Assembly (NCBI GenBank): GCA_030696455.1
Contig: JAUYSH010000042.1
Span: 46,837 to 110,836 of the forward strand
Direction of reading: 5' to 3'
Source of the DNA: Elusimicrobiota bacterium
Lineage (GTDB): Bacteria > Elusimicrobiota > Elusimicrobia > UBA1565 > UBA9628
Length of the DNA stretch: 64,000 nucleotides
Part shown: positions 47,870 through 56,764 of the stretch, one piece after another
Layout: each line of letters begins with the position of its first letter
Position numbering within the stretch: position 1 is the first letter of the stretch
Position numbers and translations under genes: made by a program
The notes under the pieces: generated by a model
Database searches by the model: none
What the model was told of the DNA's origin: nothing
The model's input: only the letters and a program-made list of their open reading frames with translations

Positions 47870-50800
47870 TTGATCACCCCGACCTTGCCGGATTTATGGA
47901 TATCGCCCGCGCCGGCTTTGCGCGCCGTCACGATGAAGTTGTAGACGCCCGAGGCCGCGCCGGAGACGTCCCAGGTGTGCTCGAAGGTGAACTGCGAACC
48001 GAAGCCGTTGAGGTCGTCGAAGTTCCGCCTCGGGAAGTCCGAGGACTCGTGCACCATGCGTCCCGAGAGGTCGTAGATCCGCACCGAGACCGAGTCGGCG
48101 AGGCCGGGCTGGACACGGATGACGACCGGCGCGGCGCCGCGCGAGGGATTGGGGAAGGCGTAGGCGGCGTTGACCTTGAAGGCCGGGTCATCGGGGCCGG
48201 AGGGCGCCGACGCGGCGGAGCCGCCGCCGAAGATCTGATACAGGGAGAAGTGAGAGGTCTGCGCGCGCACGATCTGATTTTGAGCGTCCACGCTCGACGC
48301 GAGCTTCTCCCAGTCGCCGAGGGCCGGGTTCCAGTAGTGGACGGCGAGGGCGTTTTCGGAAACGCCCGCGGGCAAAGAAGCGCGATTGTACGGGAGTTCC
48401 AGCGTGACGGGTTTGGCAAAACGGGTCCCGGCGGGGCCGTACTGCACGCCCTCGGAAGCGGCGACGAGGCCTTTGCGCGACTCGTTGTCCGCGCGGCGGC
48501 GGACCTCGAGAAGATCGCTTTTCTTGGGCGTGGACACGGTCACGCCGACGGGGCTCGTGACCGCGCCCTCGGGGAAGACGACCGCGGCGCGGTCCTTGGC
48601 CCGGACCGCTTGCCCGCCGCTGCCGACGGCCGCGAAGGCCGCGCGGGCGGAGAGCGCCAGCGCCGGCATCGAGGACTTCACGCGCTTGACCTTGGCGGGC
48701 GCCGCGGGCGCGGCGGCCGGGAGGGCGGCCGGCGGGGGGACGACGGCGCCGCTCTTATTCGCCTGCGGCGCGCGGCGCTCGAGCGAGGACGAGGCGTCGC
48801 CCGTGCCCTGCCCTCCTTTTCCGGCGAACACGGGCCGGGCGGCGGCGCGCTTGCCCGCGTGAGCGGACGGCGGCAAAGTCCGCATCGAGGGCTGAAGGGC
48901 CTTGCCGGACAACGCGACGGTCCTGCCCAGGAGCCGGCCCGCGAACTGGCCCTTGCCGGCGACGCTCACTCCGGAGACCGGGGCGAACAGGTTGAAGGCC
49001 GCGCGGGAATTCCCGGCCAGGCTCGCGTCGCCCGCGCCGGAGATAAGCCACAGATCGTCCGCGTCGCCCGCCGCGTTGAGCTCGGCGCCGCCGGCCACCG
49101 ACAGCGGCCCGTCGAGGAAGATGTTGACGCGTCCCGCCGTGGTCAGCCGGGACTGTCCGGACAGGCTCAGGCCGCTCAGGTAGTAGTTCCCCGCGGGGAG
49201 CTCGAGGCTTCCGTCGGTCAGGGCCAACGCGCCGCCGCTGAGCAGGCCGGAGGGGATCGCGGCGTTGTCGTTGTGCGCCTGCGCCCAGGCCCGCGCCGCG
49301 GCCAGGTCGTAGGCGGGCGCGGCGACCGGGCCCCGCGCGATCGATCCGGAAACGGCGGCTTTGCCGTTCAAGGTCACCTCTAGCCCCGCGACGTCGCCGG
49401 TCACGCCGGCGCCGCCCGAGAGAACGACGGACTCGAGCCCGGTGACCGCGACGGTCAGGAAGGCGCCCGGGGACACCGTCACCGCGCGGCGGTCCTCCGC
49501 GTTGCCGGCACGGTCGACCGCGCCGAAGCTGATTTCATGGCGGCCTTCTCCGAGCGAGAAGGGCGCGGTATAGACCTGCTCCGCGCCGCCGTCCACGCTG
49601 AAGACGATCTTCTCGACGCCGGAGGCCAAGCCGCCGGAGACCGGGTCCGCGGCGGAAAGGCTGACCGCGGAGCCCGCGGCCGCGAGGTCCTGGCCGAACA
49701 AGGTCGTGCCGCCGGCGACCGAGAGGGCGCTGACCGGCGGGGTGGCGTCCACGCGGAAGGAAACGCTCCGCGAGGCCTCGGCGTTGCCGACGGCGTCGAC
49801 GCTGAAGTAGGAGAGCGTGCGCGCGCCCTCGGCCGCGCCGAAGGGGCCCGCGTACTCGGCGGCGCCGCCGCCGTCGAAGGCGAACTCGGTGTGGTGCACG
49901 CCCGCCGCGACGCCGCCGGAGACCGGGTCGGCGGCCGTGAAGCTGAGCGCGAGGCCCGCGCCGTAGATCGGTCCTTCCGGCGAGGCGTACGGCGCGGCGG
50001 AGAACGCGAGCGTCGTGACCGGCGCGGTCGCGTCGAGGTGCACCGTCGCGGCGCGGGGCGCCTCCTCGTTGCCGACGTTGTCGACGGCCTTCGTGAAGAC
50101 CTCGTGCGGGCCGTCGGCGGCGGGCAGGACGATCTCCGCGGAGAAGCCGCCCTCGCCGACGGCGGCCGAGGCCGCGGCGACGCCGGAGGCCGCGTCGTTG
50201 ACGACCGGGTCTTCGGCGGAGACGGCGAGCGTGGTCGCGGGGCCGACGACGACCCGTCCGTCCGCGAGCACGACCTTCGGCGAGCCGATCTCGAGCGCCG
50301 ACGCGGGCGGGGTGCCGTCGACGACGGCGGACGAGGCCCGGACTTCCTCGGCGTGGCCCAGGGCGTCGACGCTGCGAAAGCGAATCCAGTGGGCGCCGTC
50401 GGACTGCACGCGGATCGGGGCGGCGTACGCGGAGAAGGCGCCGTCGTCGAGGGCCCAAGACGTTTCGGCGACGCCGACGCCGGCGCCGTCGCCGACGACC
50501 TTGGCGTCGTCGACGGCCGAAAGGGCTGCCGGAGTATCGGGAGAAATGAAGGGGGCGCCCGCGTGAAACGGGCTGCCGAAGGCGATCGTCGTACGCGGCG
50601 GCAGGGAGTCGGCCGCGACGGGCGGAGCGGGCGGCGCGGGCGCGGCGGGCAGGGGCATCGAGAACACATCCGCTCGGATCACCTCGTAGTCGATGCCGCC
50701 GGCGACGAAGACGTGGGTCGGGCTCGCGGCCGACGCGAGCAGGTAGAGAGGCCGCGGCAGGGGCGCTTCCTCCGACCAGGCGCCGAGTCCCCCGGCCTCC

Positions 50801-51552
50801 GCGACCGAGGCCGAATTGACCGTCGCGCTGGGCGCCACGCCGGTCCAACCGCCCAGCACTAAGACCGTTCCGTTTGCCACCACCGCGCCGTGGTTGGAAA
50901 CGGGCGACGGCAGCGGCGTGGTCGCCGCCCAATCGGCGAGCGTGCCGTCGGCGCTGATCTTGGCGAAGTAAACCGTGTTCTGGATGTCGTCGCCGCCGTT
51001 GATGGTGCCGCCGAGCACGTATAAGACGCCGTTGGTCACCGCGGCATGCGTGTACACGGCGTCGGGCAACGGCTTCTGCGCGATCCAAGGCCCCAGGCTG
51101 CCGTCCTCGCGGACCTCCGCCGAATAAACTTTGTTGATCAGGGACGTGCCGTTCCAGCCGCCCGTCACGTAGATGCGGCCGTTCCAGGCCGCGGCGCTCG
51201 GGAAGAAAACCGGCTCGGGCAAGGCCGTCGCCGTCTGCCAGGCGCCTGGTCCGCCGTCGGCGCCGACCTTCGAACGGTAAACGACGTTCGAGACGACCAT
51301 GCCGTCCGCGTCCGTGTAATGGAAGCCGCCCAAAACGTACAGGTGTCCGTTGACCGCCGCTCCGGCGTGGTAGTAAACCGCCTCGGGCAGAGACGCGCCC
51401 GCGGCCCAGGATCCCACGAGCCCTTCCGCCGATGCCGAGGCCGAGAACGTTTTCACCCCGTCGAGTATGCCGCCGTTGTAGCTGATGCCGCCGGTGAGGA
51501 ACAGGCGATCTGAGGAGTAGACGAGGGCGTGCCCCTGGTAGGCTTCAGGCAA
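47866..51552 (-). CDS. Giant kelch/Ig surface protein with FlgD/T9SS-like C-terminal domain
   Basis: From TTG 51552 the frame gives 1228 residues. Order: kelch-type propeller (about 1-310; GGISYNGG, LGGFHY, TGGWNG, LGGTING repeats), three to four OmpL47/Ig-like repeats each with DPVSGGxASGV and FSVDG (about 330-690), a right-handed repeat/DUF7305-like part (LPAGNYYLSGLSL), a low-complexity linker, a ZU5-like part (VVFPEGAVTSPVGVTV) and a C-terminal domain (AYAFPNPSRG, VRIYDLSGRMV, SGVYNFIV). A signal peptide (LAALALLAACLGIF) is encoded upstream in frame to about 51654, with no ATG/GTG/TTG; see findings. Likely exported with the adjacent PorV-like protein. Confidence 0.85.
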   Translation of the reverse strand: MPEAYQGHALVYSSDRLFLTGGISYNGGILDGVKTFSASASAEGLVGSWAAGASLPEAVYYHAGAAVNGHLYVLGGFHYTDADGMVVSNVVYRSKVGADGGPGAWQTATALPEPVFFPSAAAWNGRIYVTGGWNGTSLINKVYSAEVREDGSLGPWIAQKPLPDAVYTHAAVTNGVLYVLGGTINGGDDIQNTVYFAKISADGTLADWAATTPLPSPVSNHGAVVANGTVLVLGGWTGVAPSATVNSASVAEAGGLGAWSEEAPLPRPLYLLASAASPTHVFVAGGIDYEVIRADVFSMPLPAAPAPPAPPVAADSLPPRTTIAFGSPFHAGAPFISPDTPAALSAVDDAKVVGDGAGVGVAETSWALDDGAFSAYAAPIRVQSDGAHWIRFRSVDALGHAEEVRASSAVVDGTPPASALEIGSPKVVLADGRVVVGPATTLAVSAEDPVVNDAASGVAAASAAVGEGGFSAEIVLPAADGPHEVFTKAVDNVGNEEAPRAATVHLDATAPVTTLAFSAAPYASPEGPIYGAGLALSFTAADPVSGGVAAGVHHTEFAFDGGGAAEYAGPFGAAEGARTLSYFSVDAVGNAEASRSVSFRVDATPPVSALSVAGGTTLFGQDLAAAGSAVSLSAADPVSGGLASGVEKIVFSVDGGAEQVYTAPFSLGEGRHEISFGAVDRAGNAEDRRAVTVSPGAFLTVAVTGLESVVLSGGAGVTGDVAGLEVTLNGKAAVSGSIARGPVAAPAYDLAAARAWAQAHNDNAAIPSGLLSGGALALTDGSLELPAGNYYLSGLSLSGQSRLTTAGRVNIFLDGPLSVAGGAELNAAGDADDLWLISGAGDASLAGNSRAAFNLFAPVSGVSVAGKGQFAGRLLGRTVALSGKALQPSMRTLPPSAHAGKRAAARPVFAGKGGQGTGDASSSLERRAPQANKSGAVVPPPAALPAAAPAAPAKVKRVKSSMPALALSARAAFAAVGSGGQAVRAKDRAAVVFPEGAVTSPVGVTVSTPKKSDLLEVRRRADNESRKGLVAASEGVQYGPAGTRFAKPVTLELPYNRASLPAGVSENALAVHYWNPALGDWEKLASSVDAQNQIVRAQTSHFSLYQIFGGGSAASAPSGPDDPAFKVNAAYAFPNPSRGAAPVVIRVQPGLADSVSVRIYDLSGRMVHESSDFPRRNFDDLNGFGSQFTFEHTWDVSGAASGVYNFIVTARKAGAGDIHKSGKVGVIK

Positions 51553-51719
51553 GGGCGTCGTTTCGGTCCACGCCGCCGCCGCGGCGCGCGGGGAGAATAT
51601 CCCGAGGCAGGCGGCGAGGAGGGCGAGTGCGGCGAGGGGGGCTTGGCGTCCGATGCTATCAGGGTAGCAGGATGCCCCGGAAGGGCAAGACCATTATTGT
51701 CAGTAATGGTCAGCGATCG

Positions 51720-52394
51720 TCAGCCGACGATTTCGTAGCCTTCGGCGGTGGTTTGCAGGCGGCGACCCTCGGCCCCGAGGTCCTCGCGCAGGCGCTGGAT
51801 GGTCTTTTCCAAGGCGGGCACCGCCTTGGGATCGTCCCACACCGCATGCAGGATCTTCTCGCGCTTGACCGGCCCCTTCGACTCGAGCAGCACCTGCAGC
51901 ACGGAGGCCTTCATCGGCGACAAGGTCGCCACCATCCGGTCGCTCACCCACACCGTGCGAAATTTCACGTCGAGCCGCACCTCGCCCTTGGCCACCTGCG
52001 AGGCGGTCACCGGGTTGCGCGGATATTGAGTCAGCATGCGCCGCACGAGGAAGCGGATCTCGCTGAGCTCGAAAGGCTTTCTCAGGTAGGCGCGCACGCC
52101 CTGGGCCTTGATCGAATGCTCCAACATGTCCGCCTTGTCGCCGTGCGCCGTCATGACGATGATGGGGATGTCCTTGAGCGAGGTGTTGGTCACGACGAGC
52201 TTGAGCACCTCGACGCCGTTGAGCACGGGCAGCATCAGGTCGAGAAGCACTATGTCGGGCTGCACCGCGATCATTTTGTCGTAGCCTTCCTTCCCGTTGA
52301 AGGCGTAGTGAAGCTCGTAGCCCTCGCGCTGGAAGACGACCGAGAGGACCTGCTGCAGCTCGCCGTCGTCCTCGATGATCAGAAGCTTCGCCAT
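51720..52394 (-). CDS. Response regulator with winged-helix output domain
   Basis: The 224-residue protein has a receiver (IIEDDGEL; phospho-aspartate in IVLLDLMLPVLNG; KPFELSE) and a C-terminal OmpR-like winged helix (LSPMKASVLQVLLESKGPVKREKILHAVWDD, then ALEKTIQRLREDLG). ATG 52394 lies 6 nt after TACAGT on the minus strand. It is divergent from an operon ending in a histidine kinase (56764-58521), its likely partner. Confidence 0.9.
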   Translation of the reverse strand: MAKLLIIEDDGELQQVLSVVFQREGYELHYAFNGKEGYDKMIAVQPDIVLLDLMLPVLNGVEVLKLVVTNTSLKDIPIIVMTAHGDKADMLEHSIKAQGVRAYLRKPFELSEIRFLVRRMLTQYPRNPVTASQVAKGEVRLDVKFRTVWVSDRMVATLSPMKASVLQVLLESKGPVKREKILHAVWDDPKAVPALEKTIQRLREDLGAEGRRLQTTAEGYEIVG

Positions 52395-52400
52395 GCGTCT

Positions 52401-52406
52401 ACTGTA
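52401..52406 (-). promoter_or_regulatory. -10 box TACAGT, 6 nt before the regulator ATG
   Basis: On the minus strand TACAGT is followed by AGACGC and ATG 52394. Confidence 0.55.
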
Positions 52407-52463
52407 GAAAAAGAGGGGGCGCTTGACCAAATTGTATTATCCCTGTTACCCTTCGATGACGCC

Positions 52464-54317
52464 TTGAAGATCCCCCGCCTCGTTCTCTTCCTCATATGCG
52501 CGAGCGCCTCGGCTTCCCCCGCATGGGGCCAGGCCGGGGCGGGCGCCTTCCTGCGCCAGGACGTCGGCGCGCGCGGGGCCGCTCTCGGCGGGGCCTTGAC
52601 CGCGGTCGTCGACGACGCCGCCGCGCTATCCTGGAACCCGGCGGGGCTGGCCCGCCTGACCAAGCCCGAGGCCGGCGCCACGCATGCCGTGCTGTTCGAG
52701 GACACCTCGTTCGATTTCCTTTCCGGCGGGCTCTCGACCGCGCGCTGGGGGGGCTTCGCCGCCGGCTACGCCCGCCAGTCCTCCGGCGGCTTCGAGGCGC
52801 GCGCCGGCCCGAACGACGCCCCTACGAATTTTTCCATCACGCAAAGCGCGATGATCGGCGGCTGGGGCCGGTCGTTCGCCCTGCCGTGGCTCGCCGGCGC
52901 CTCCTGGCTGCGCCGCCCCAAGCCGGTCTCCCTCGGCGTGACGGTGAAATCGGTCAAGGAGTCCATCGGCTCGACGTCCGCTTCCGGCAACGGGGCCGAC
53001 GCGGGCGCCATCTTCTCGCCCGACGACCGCCTCGCCGTCGGCGTCATGGTCTCCAATCTCGTAGCACCCAAGCTCACTTTCGTGTCCCGGCCGGTCAGCT
53101 ACGCGCGCGTCGTCGACGTCTCGCCCGCCTATCTCTGGAAGCTCTCGCCCAGCGTGGGCGCGCTGACCGCGCTCAAGTTTTCCAAGACGCAAAACGAGAG
53201 CCTCGCGGTGTCCGGAGGCGTGGAGCTGCAGTACCAGCGCCTGCTCGCTTTGCGCGTCGGCGTGCGCGACCAGGCTCTGTCCACCGGCCTCGGCGTGCGC
53301 TGGGGAAACTCGAGCTTCGACTACGCCGCGTCGCTGGGCGATCTCGGCGTCGGCAGCCTGTTCACCTTCACCCAGCGCTTCGGCCAGACGCCCGAGGAGC
53401 TCGAGGAGACGATTCGCAAGGGCATCCGCAAGCTGTCCTACGCCGAAGGCGCGAGGCTCTCGAAAGCCTATCTCGCGAAGGCGGAGGAGGAGCTTCGCCG
53501 GGACCGCATCCAGGAGGCGCTGCGCGACCTCGAAGCCGCCTCTTTGCTCGATCCGTCCAACGGCGAGATCCGGGCGAAGATCAATCGCACGACGGCGAAA
53601 TGGGACGAGACGCTCAAGCGCCAGATGATCGAGCGCAGCGCGGCGCTGGCGCGCGAGCAGGACCGGCAGGGCAACCTCCTCGCCAGCCGGCAGTACTGGC
53701 GCGGCGTCCTCGAGCTCGACCGCGAGCACGCCGAGGCCGCGCGCGAGCTCGCGCGCATCGACCGCGACCTGTCCGTCGAGGAGCGCTCTCGCCTCGAGGG
53801 CCTGCGCGAGGCCCAGTCCGCCGGCGAGATCGCGCTCGCGCTGGCGCAGGCGTCGACCTTCCTGACCCGCGGCCAGCTGCGCCAGGCCCTGCTCGAGGCG
53901 GAAAAGGCGCAGAAGCGCTATCCGGGCAACGCCCAGGTCGCGGGCTTCATCGCGCAGGTGCGCCGTCAGGCGCGCGAGCTGGTGAAAACCAAGCTCGCCG
54001 AGGCCGACGCCCACGCCTCCGTCAAGAATTTCGCCGAGGCCCTGCGCAGCGTCGAGGCGGCCTTGCGCGAGGTCCCCGACGAGCCGGGCCTGGCCGAGAA
54101 GGCCGCGGCCCTGCGCGCCTCGGTGCAGAAGGGGCTGACGCCGCAGACGCGCAAGGAGTTCGAGCAGCTCTACTACCGCGCCGTCGAGCAGTACCTCAAG
54201 GGCGGCTACAAGGCGGCCGACGCTTTGACCGACGAGCTGCTCAAGATCGATCCGTCCTCGGAGCCGGCGCGGGCCCTGAAGGACAAGATCGCGGCGGCCC
54301 TGCGGTACACGCAATGA
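52464..54317 (+). CDS. PorV/PorQ-like barrel fused to a TPR/coiled-coil domain
   Basis: The 617-residue protein starts at TTG 52464 with a signal peptide (KIPRLVLFLICASASASPAWG). Residues 25-310 are a PorV-like barrel (GARGAALGGALTAVVDDAAALSWNPAGLARL). Residues 320-617 are charged helical repeats (YLAKAEEELRRDRIQEALRD; QASTFLTRGQLRQALLEAEKAQK), TPR-like. It overlaps the next gene by 4 nt. The fusion would place a periplasmic scaffold on an outer-membrane export protein; role inferred. Confidence 0.85.
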   Translation: MKIPRLVLFLICASASASPAWGQAGAGAFLRQDVGARGAALGGALTAVVDDAAALSWNPAGLARLTKPEAGATHAVLFEDTSFDFLSGGLSTARWGGFAAGYARQSSGGFEARAGPNDAPTNFSITQSAMIGGWGRSFALPWLAGASWLRRPKPVSLGVTVKSVKESIGSTSASGNGADAGAIFSPDDRLAVGVMVSNLVAPKLTFVSRPVSYARVVDVSPAYLWKLSPSVGALTALKFSKTQNESLAVSGGVELQYQRLLALRVGVRDQALSTGLGVRWGNSSFDYAASLGDLGVGSLFTFTQRFGQTPEELEETIRKGIRKLSYAEGARLSKAYLAKAEEELRRDRIQEALRDLEAASLLDPSNGEIRAKINRTTAKWDETLKRQMIERSAALAREQDRQGNLLASRQYWRGVLELDREHAEAARELARIDRDLSVEERSRLEGLREAQSAGEIALALAQASTFLTRGQLRQALLEAEKAQKRYPGNAQVAGFIAQVRRQARELVKTKLAEADAHASVKNFAEALRSVEAALREVPDEPGLAEKAAALRASVQKGLTPQTRKEFEQLYYRAVEQYLKGGYKAADALTDELLKIDPSSEPARALKDKIAAALRYTQ

Positions 54318-56764
54318 TCCTCCGCCTGCTCCTGCCGGCGATTCTTCTTTCCACCGGGGCGCGAGCCGAGGTGAAGCCGAGCGGCGATTACAACGGCGGA
54401 CCCCTCACCATCGCCAATGGCGATATTCTCTCCGGCGTGTATACCAATGTCTCGAGTTTTACCGTGCCGGCGGGCGTCACCGGTTTCGTCGCCGGGCTCG
54501 CCTCGGGTCCGAACCTTGTGGTGTACGCCTCGACCGTTTCGATAGAGGGCATCCTCAGCGGCGTCGGCCGAGGCCAACCGGGCGGAGGCGGCGGCGACGC
54601 CTCGGGAGCCGGATCGGGCGGGACCGCCGGAGGCCCTGGCGGGGCCGGAAGCGGCGCGGCGGCGGCGAAAGGCGGCGGCGGAGGAGGAGGCGGAGGAGCG
54701 GGCGGCGCGGGCGCCGGCGACAGCGGGGGCGGGATCGGCGCGTCGGGAGGCGCCGCCTACGGCTCGACCGGTACGGTGACGAGCCCGATATCGGCCGACG
54801 ACGCGTTCCAAGGCTCGGGCGGGGGTGGGGGCGGCGGCGGCGCGGCCGTAGCCGGCGGAGCGGGCGCTTTCGGGGGAGCCGGCATCTATATCGAGGCCGC
54901 GTCGATGACGGTGACGGGGTCGATTCTTGTGGACGGCTCGACGGCGCCCGTCGTTAACGTCAGCGCGAGCCAAGTGCATCCCGGAGGCGGAGGAGGAGGA
55001 GGAGGGGGGACCATATTGCTGCGCGTGACGGGGCTGCTTACCCTCGCGGACGGGTCGAGGTTGTCGGCAAAAGGGCATGCTGGTGGAAACATAAACTCGA
55101 ACTTTGCGCGCTCCGACAAGGCTCCCGGCGGCGGCGGCGGCGGCGGCAGGATCAAGCTTTTCTCCGGCACGGCGTCGTTCGCCGCCGTGGCGCTCTCGAC
55201 TTCAGGCGGCGTCGCCGGTTTTATCGACAACGCCTTCGCGGGCACGGTCGACCCCTCCACTCCGCCCGCCGCCGGCGCCGCCGGCTCGGTCAGCTTCGGC
55301 GTGGTCGCGTCCTCGGCGTCGGTCTTCGCGGCGTCGACGGTCCACTCCACCTCGATCAGTTGGACCTGGAGCGCGACGCCCACCTTCGGCGACGCGCCGG
55401 CCGCCACCCGGCTCTATCGAGTTTTCCCGTCGACGGTGACCGCTCCCTTCCCGGCCCCGCAGACGACCGCCTCGAGCCTCGCGCTCGGGACCACGGAAAC
55501 GGGCCTGACCCCCAACACCACCTACACCCGCTTCGTCACCGCCTACACGGATTGGGGCGATTCCTTACCCTCGGGCGCGGTCTCGACTTACACCTTGGCG
55601 GCCGAGCCGTCGGCGCCCGTCGTCAGCGCGCTGGCCGCGACCGCGCTGACCTTCGGCTGGTCGGGCGGCGCCAACCCGTCCTACACGACCTACGAGCTCA
55701 ACGCCTCGACCTCGGCGCTCTTCGCCGCGCCCGTCTCGACGACCTTCGCCGCGTCAGTGTCCTCCTCGCCGGCCAACCTCTCTCCCAACACGACCTATTA
55801 CTTCCGCGTGCGCGCGGTGAACCTCGCCGGCGTGCCCACCGCCTTCCTCGCGACGCAGGCCACGGCGACGCTCGCCGCCGTCCCCGTGTCCCCGGCCGCC
55901 GGCCCGATCCACATCACGAGCGGCGTCTTCACCTGGTCGGGCGGGGCCAACCCCGCCGATACGCTGTACACCGCCCAGGTGTCCTCGGATAATTTCTTCT
56001 CGCTGACGGACTCCTCGACCACCTTGGCGACGTCGGCGACGTTCTTCACCTTGGCCCCGGGCACCCAGTACTTCCTGCGCGTGCGCGCCGTCAATCGCAG
56101 CGGCACGGCGAGCGACTTCTCGACGGTGATCTCGACGACCGCCGGCAACCTCTCGAACACGACGGCCCCCGGGGCGCCGGGCGCTCCGATCGCCGACCGC
56201 GCGTTCTCCTACGACGGCACCGCCCTTTTCGCGTGGAGCGAGGGGACGAGCCCGGTCGGCATACTCGACTACAACCTGATCATCGGGTCTTTGCCCGGGG
56301 CCAGCGACCTGTTCGCCGGCAACGTCGCCGTGGCGAGCTACTCCGCGGCGGGCATGCTCACCGGGCGCAGCTACTACGCGCAGGTGCGCGCGCGCTCCAA
56401 CGCGGGCGTCTACAGCGTATTCTCCCCGGTCGGCGCGGGCGTGCCGGTGTTCATCCCGGTCCAGAACGCCCCGATCAACAAGCCCTTCACCTGGCCGAGC
56501 CCCTTCGACCCGGCGCGCGGCGACGCGCAGATCGGCTTCTACCTCGAGGAGCCGGCCGACGTCGCGCTCAAGATCTACTCGCTCCAGGGCCGCCTCGTGC
56601 GCAGCGACTCGCGCTCCTTCGGCGGGGGAAACCAGATCATGACCTGGAACGGCAACGGCGACTCCGGCATGCGCGTCGCCCCGGGCGGCTACGTCGCGGT
56701 CATCGAGAAGCGCTACGGGTCGCGCGTCAGCACCCAGAAGCTCAAGCTCGCGGTGCTTTACTGA
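54314..56764 (+). CDS. Glycine-rich FN3 surface protein with FlgD-like C-terminal domain
   Basis: The 816-residue protein has a signal peptide, then a glycine-rich part (about residues 90-290) with four runs of eight or nine glycines set in beta-repeat sequence, three fibronectin type III-like repeats (NTTYTRFVTAYTDWG; NTTYYFRVRAVN; GTQYFLRVRAVN) and a C-terminal FlgD-type domain (LKIYSLQGRLVRS, WNGNGDSGMRVAPGGYVAVI). It follows a PorV-like gene with a 4-nt overlap. The start is ATG 54314. Confidence 0.86.
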   Translation: MILRLLLPAILLSTGARAEVKPSGDYNGGPLTIANGDILSGVYTNVSSFTVPAGVTGFVAGLASGPNLVVYASTVSIEGILSGVGRGQPGGGGGDASGAGSGGTAGGPGGAGSGAAAAKGGGGGGGGGAGGAGAGDSGGGIGASGGAAYGSTGTVTSPISADDAFQGSGGGGGGGGAAVAGGAGAFGGAGIYIEAASMTVTGSILVDGSTAPVVNVSASQVHPGGGGGGGGGTILLRVTGLLTLADGSRLSAKGHAGGNINSNFARSDKAPGGGGGGGRIKLFSGTASFAAVALSTSGGVAGFIDNAFAGTVDPSTPPAAGAAGSVSFGVVASSASVFAASTVHSTSISWTWSATPTFGDAPAATRLYRVFPSTVTAPFPAPQTTASSLALGTTETGLTPNTTYTRFVTAYTDWGDSLPSGAVSTYTLAAEPSAPVVSALAATALTFGWSGGANPSYTTYELNASTSALFAAPVSTTFAASVSSSPANLSPNTTYYFRVRAVNLAGVPTAFLATQATATLAAVPVSPAAGPIHITSGVFTWSGGANPADTLYTAQVSSDNFFSLTDSSTTLATSATFFTLAPGTQYFLRVRAVNRSGTASDFSTVISTTAGNLSNTTAPGAPGAPIADRAFSYDGTALFAWSEGTSPVGILDYNLIIGSLPGASDLFAGNVAVASYSAAGMLTGRSYYAQVRARSNAGVYSVFSPVGAGVPVFIPVQNAPINKPFTWPSPFDPARGDAQIGFYLEEPADVALKIYSLQGRLVRSDSRSFGGGNQIMTWNGNGDSGMRVAPGGYVAVIEKRYGSRVSTQKLKLAVLY

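Noticed and set aside
54560..55160. Glycine-codon tracts as a CRISPR or satellite repeat
   Set aside because: The repeats are in-frame glycine codons in a signal-peptide surface protein and are not regularly spaced.
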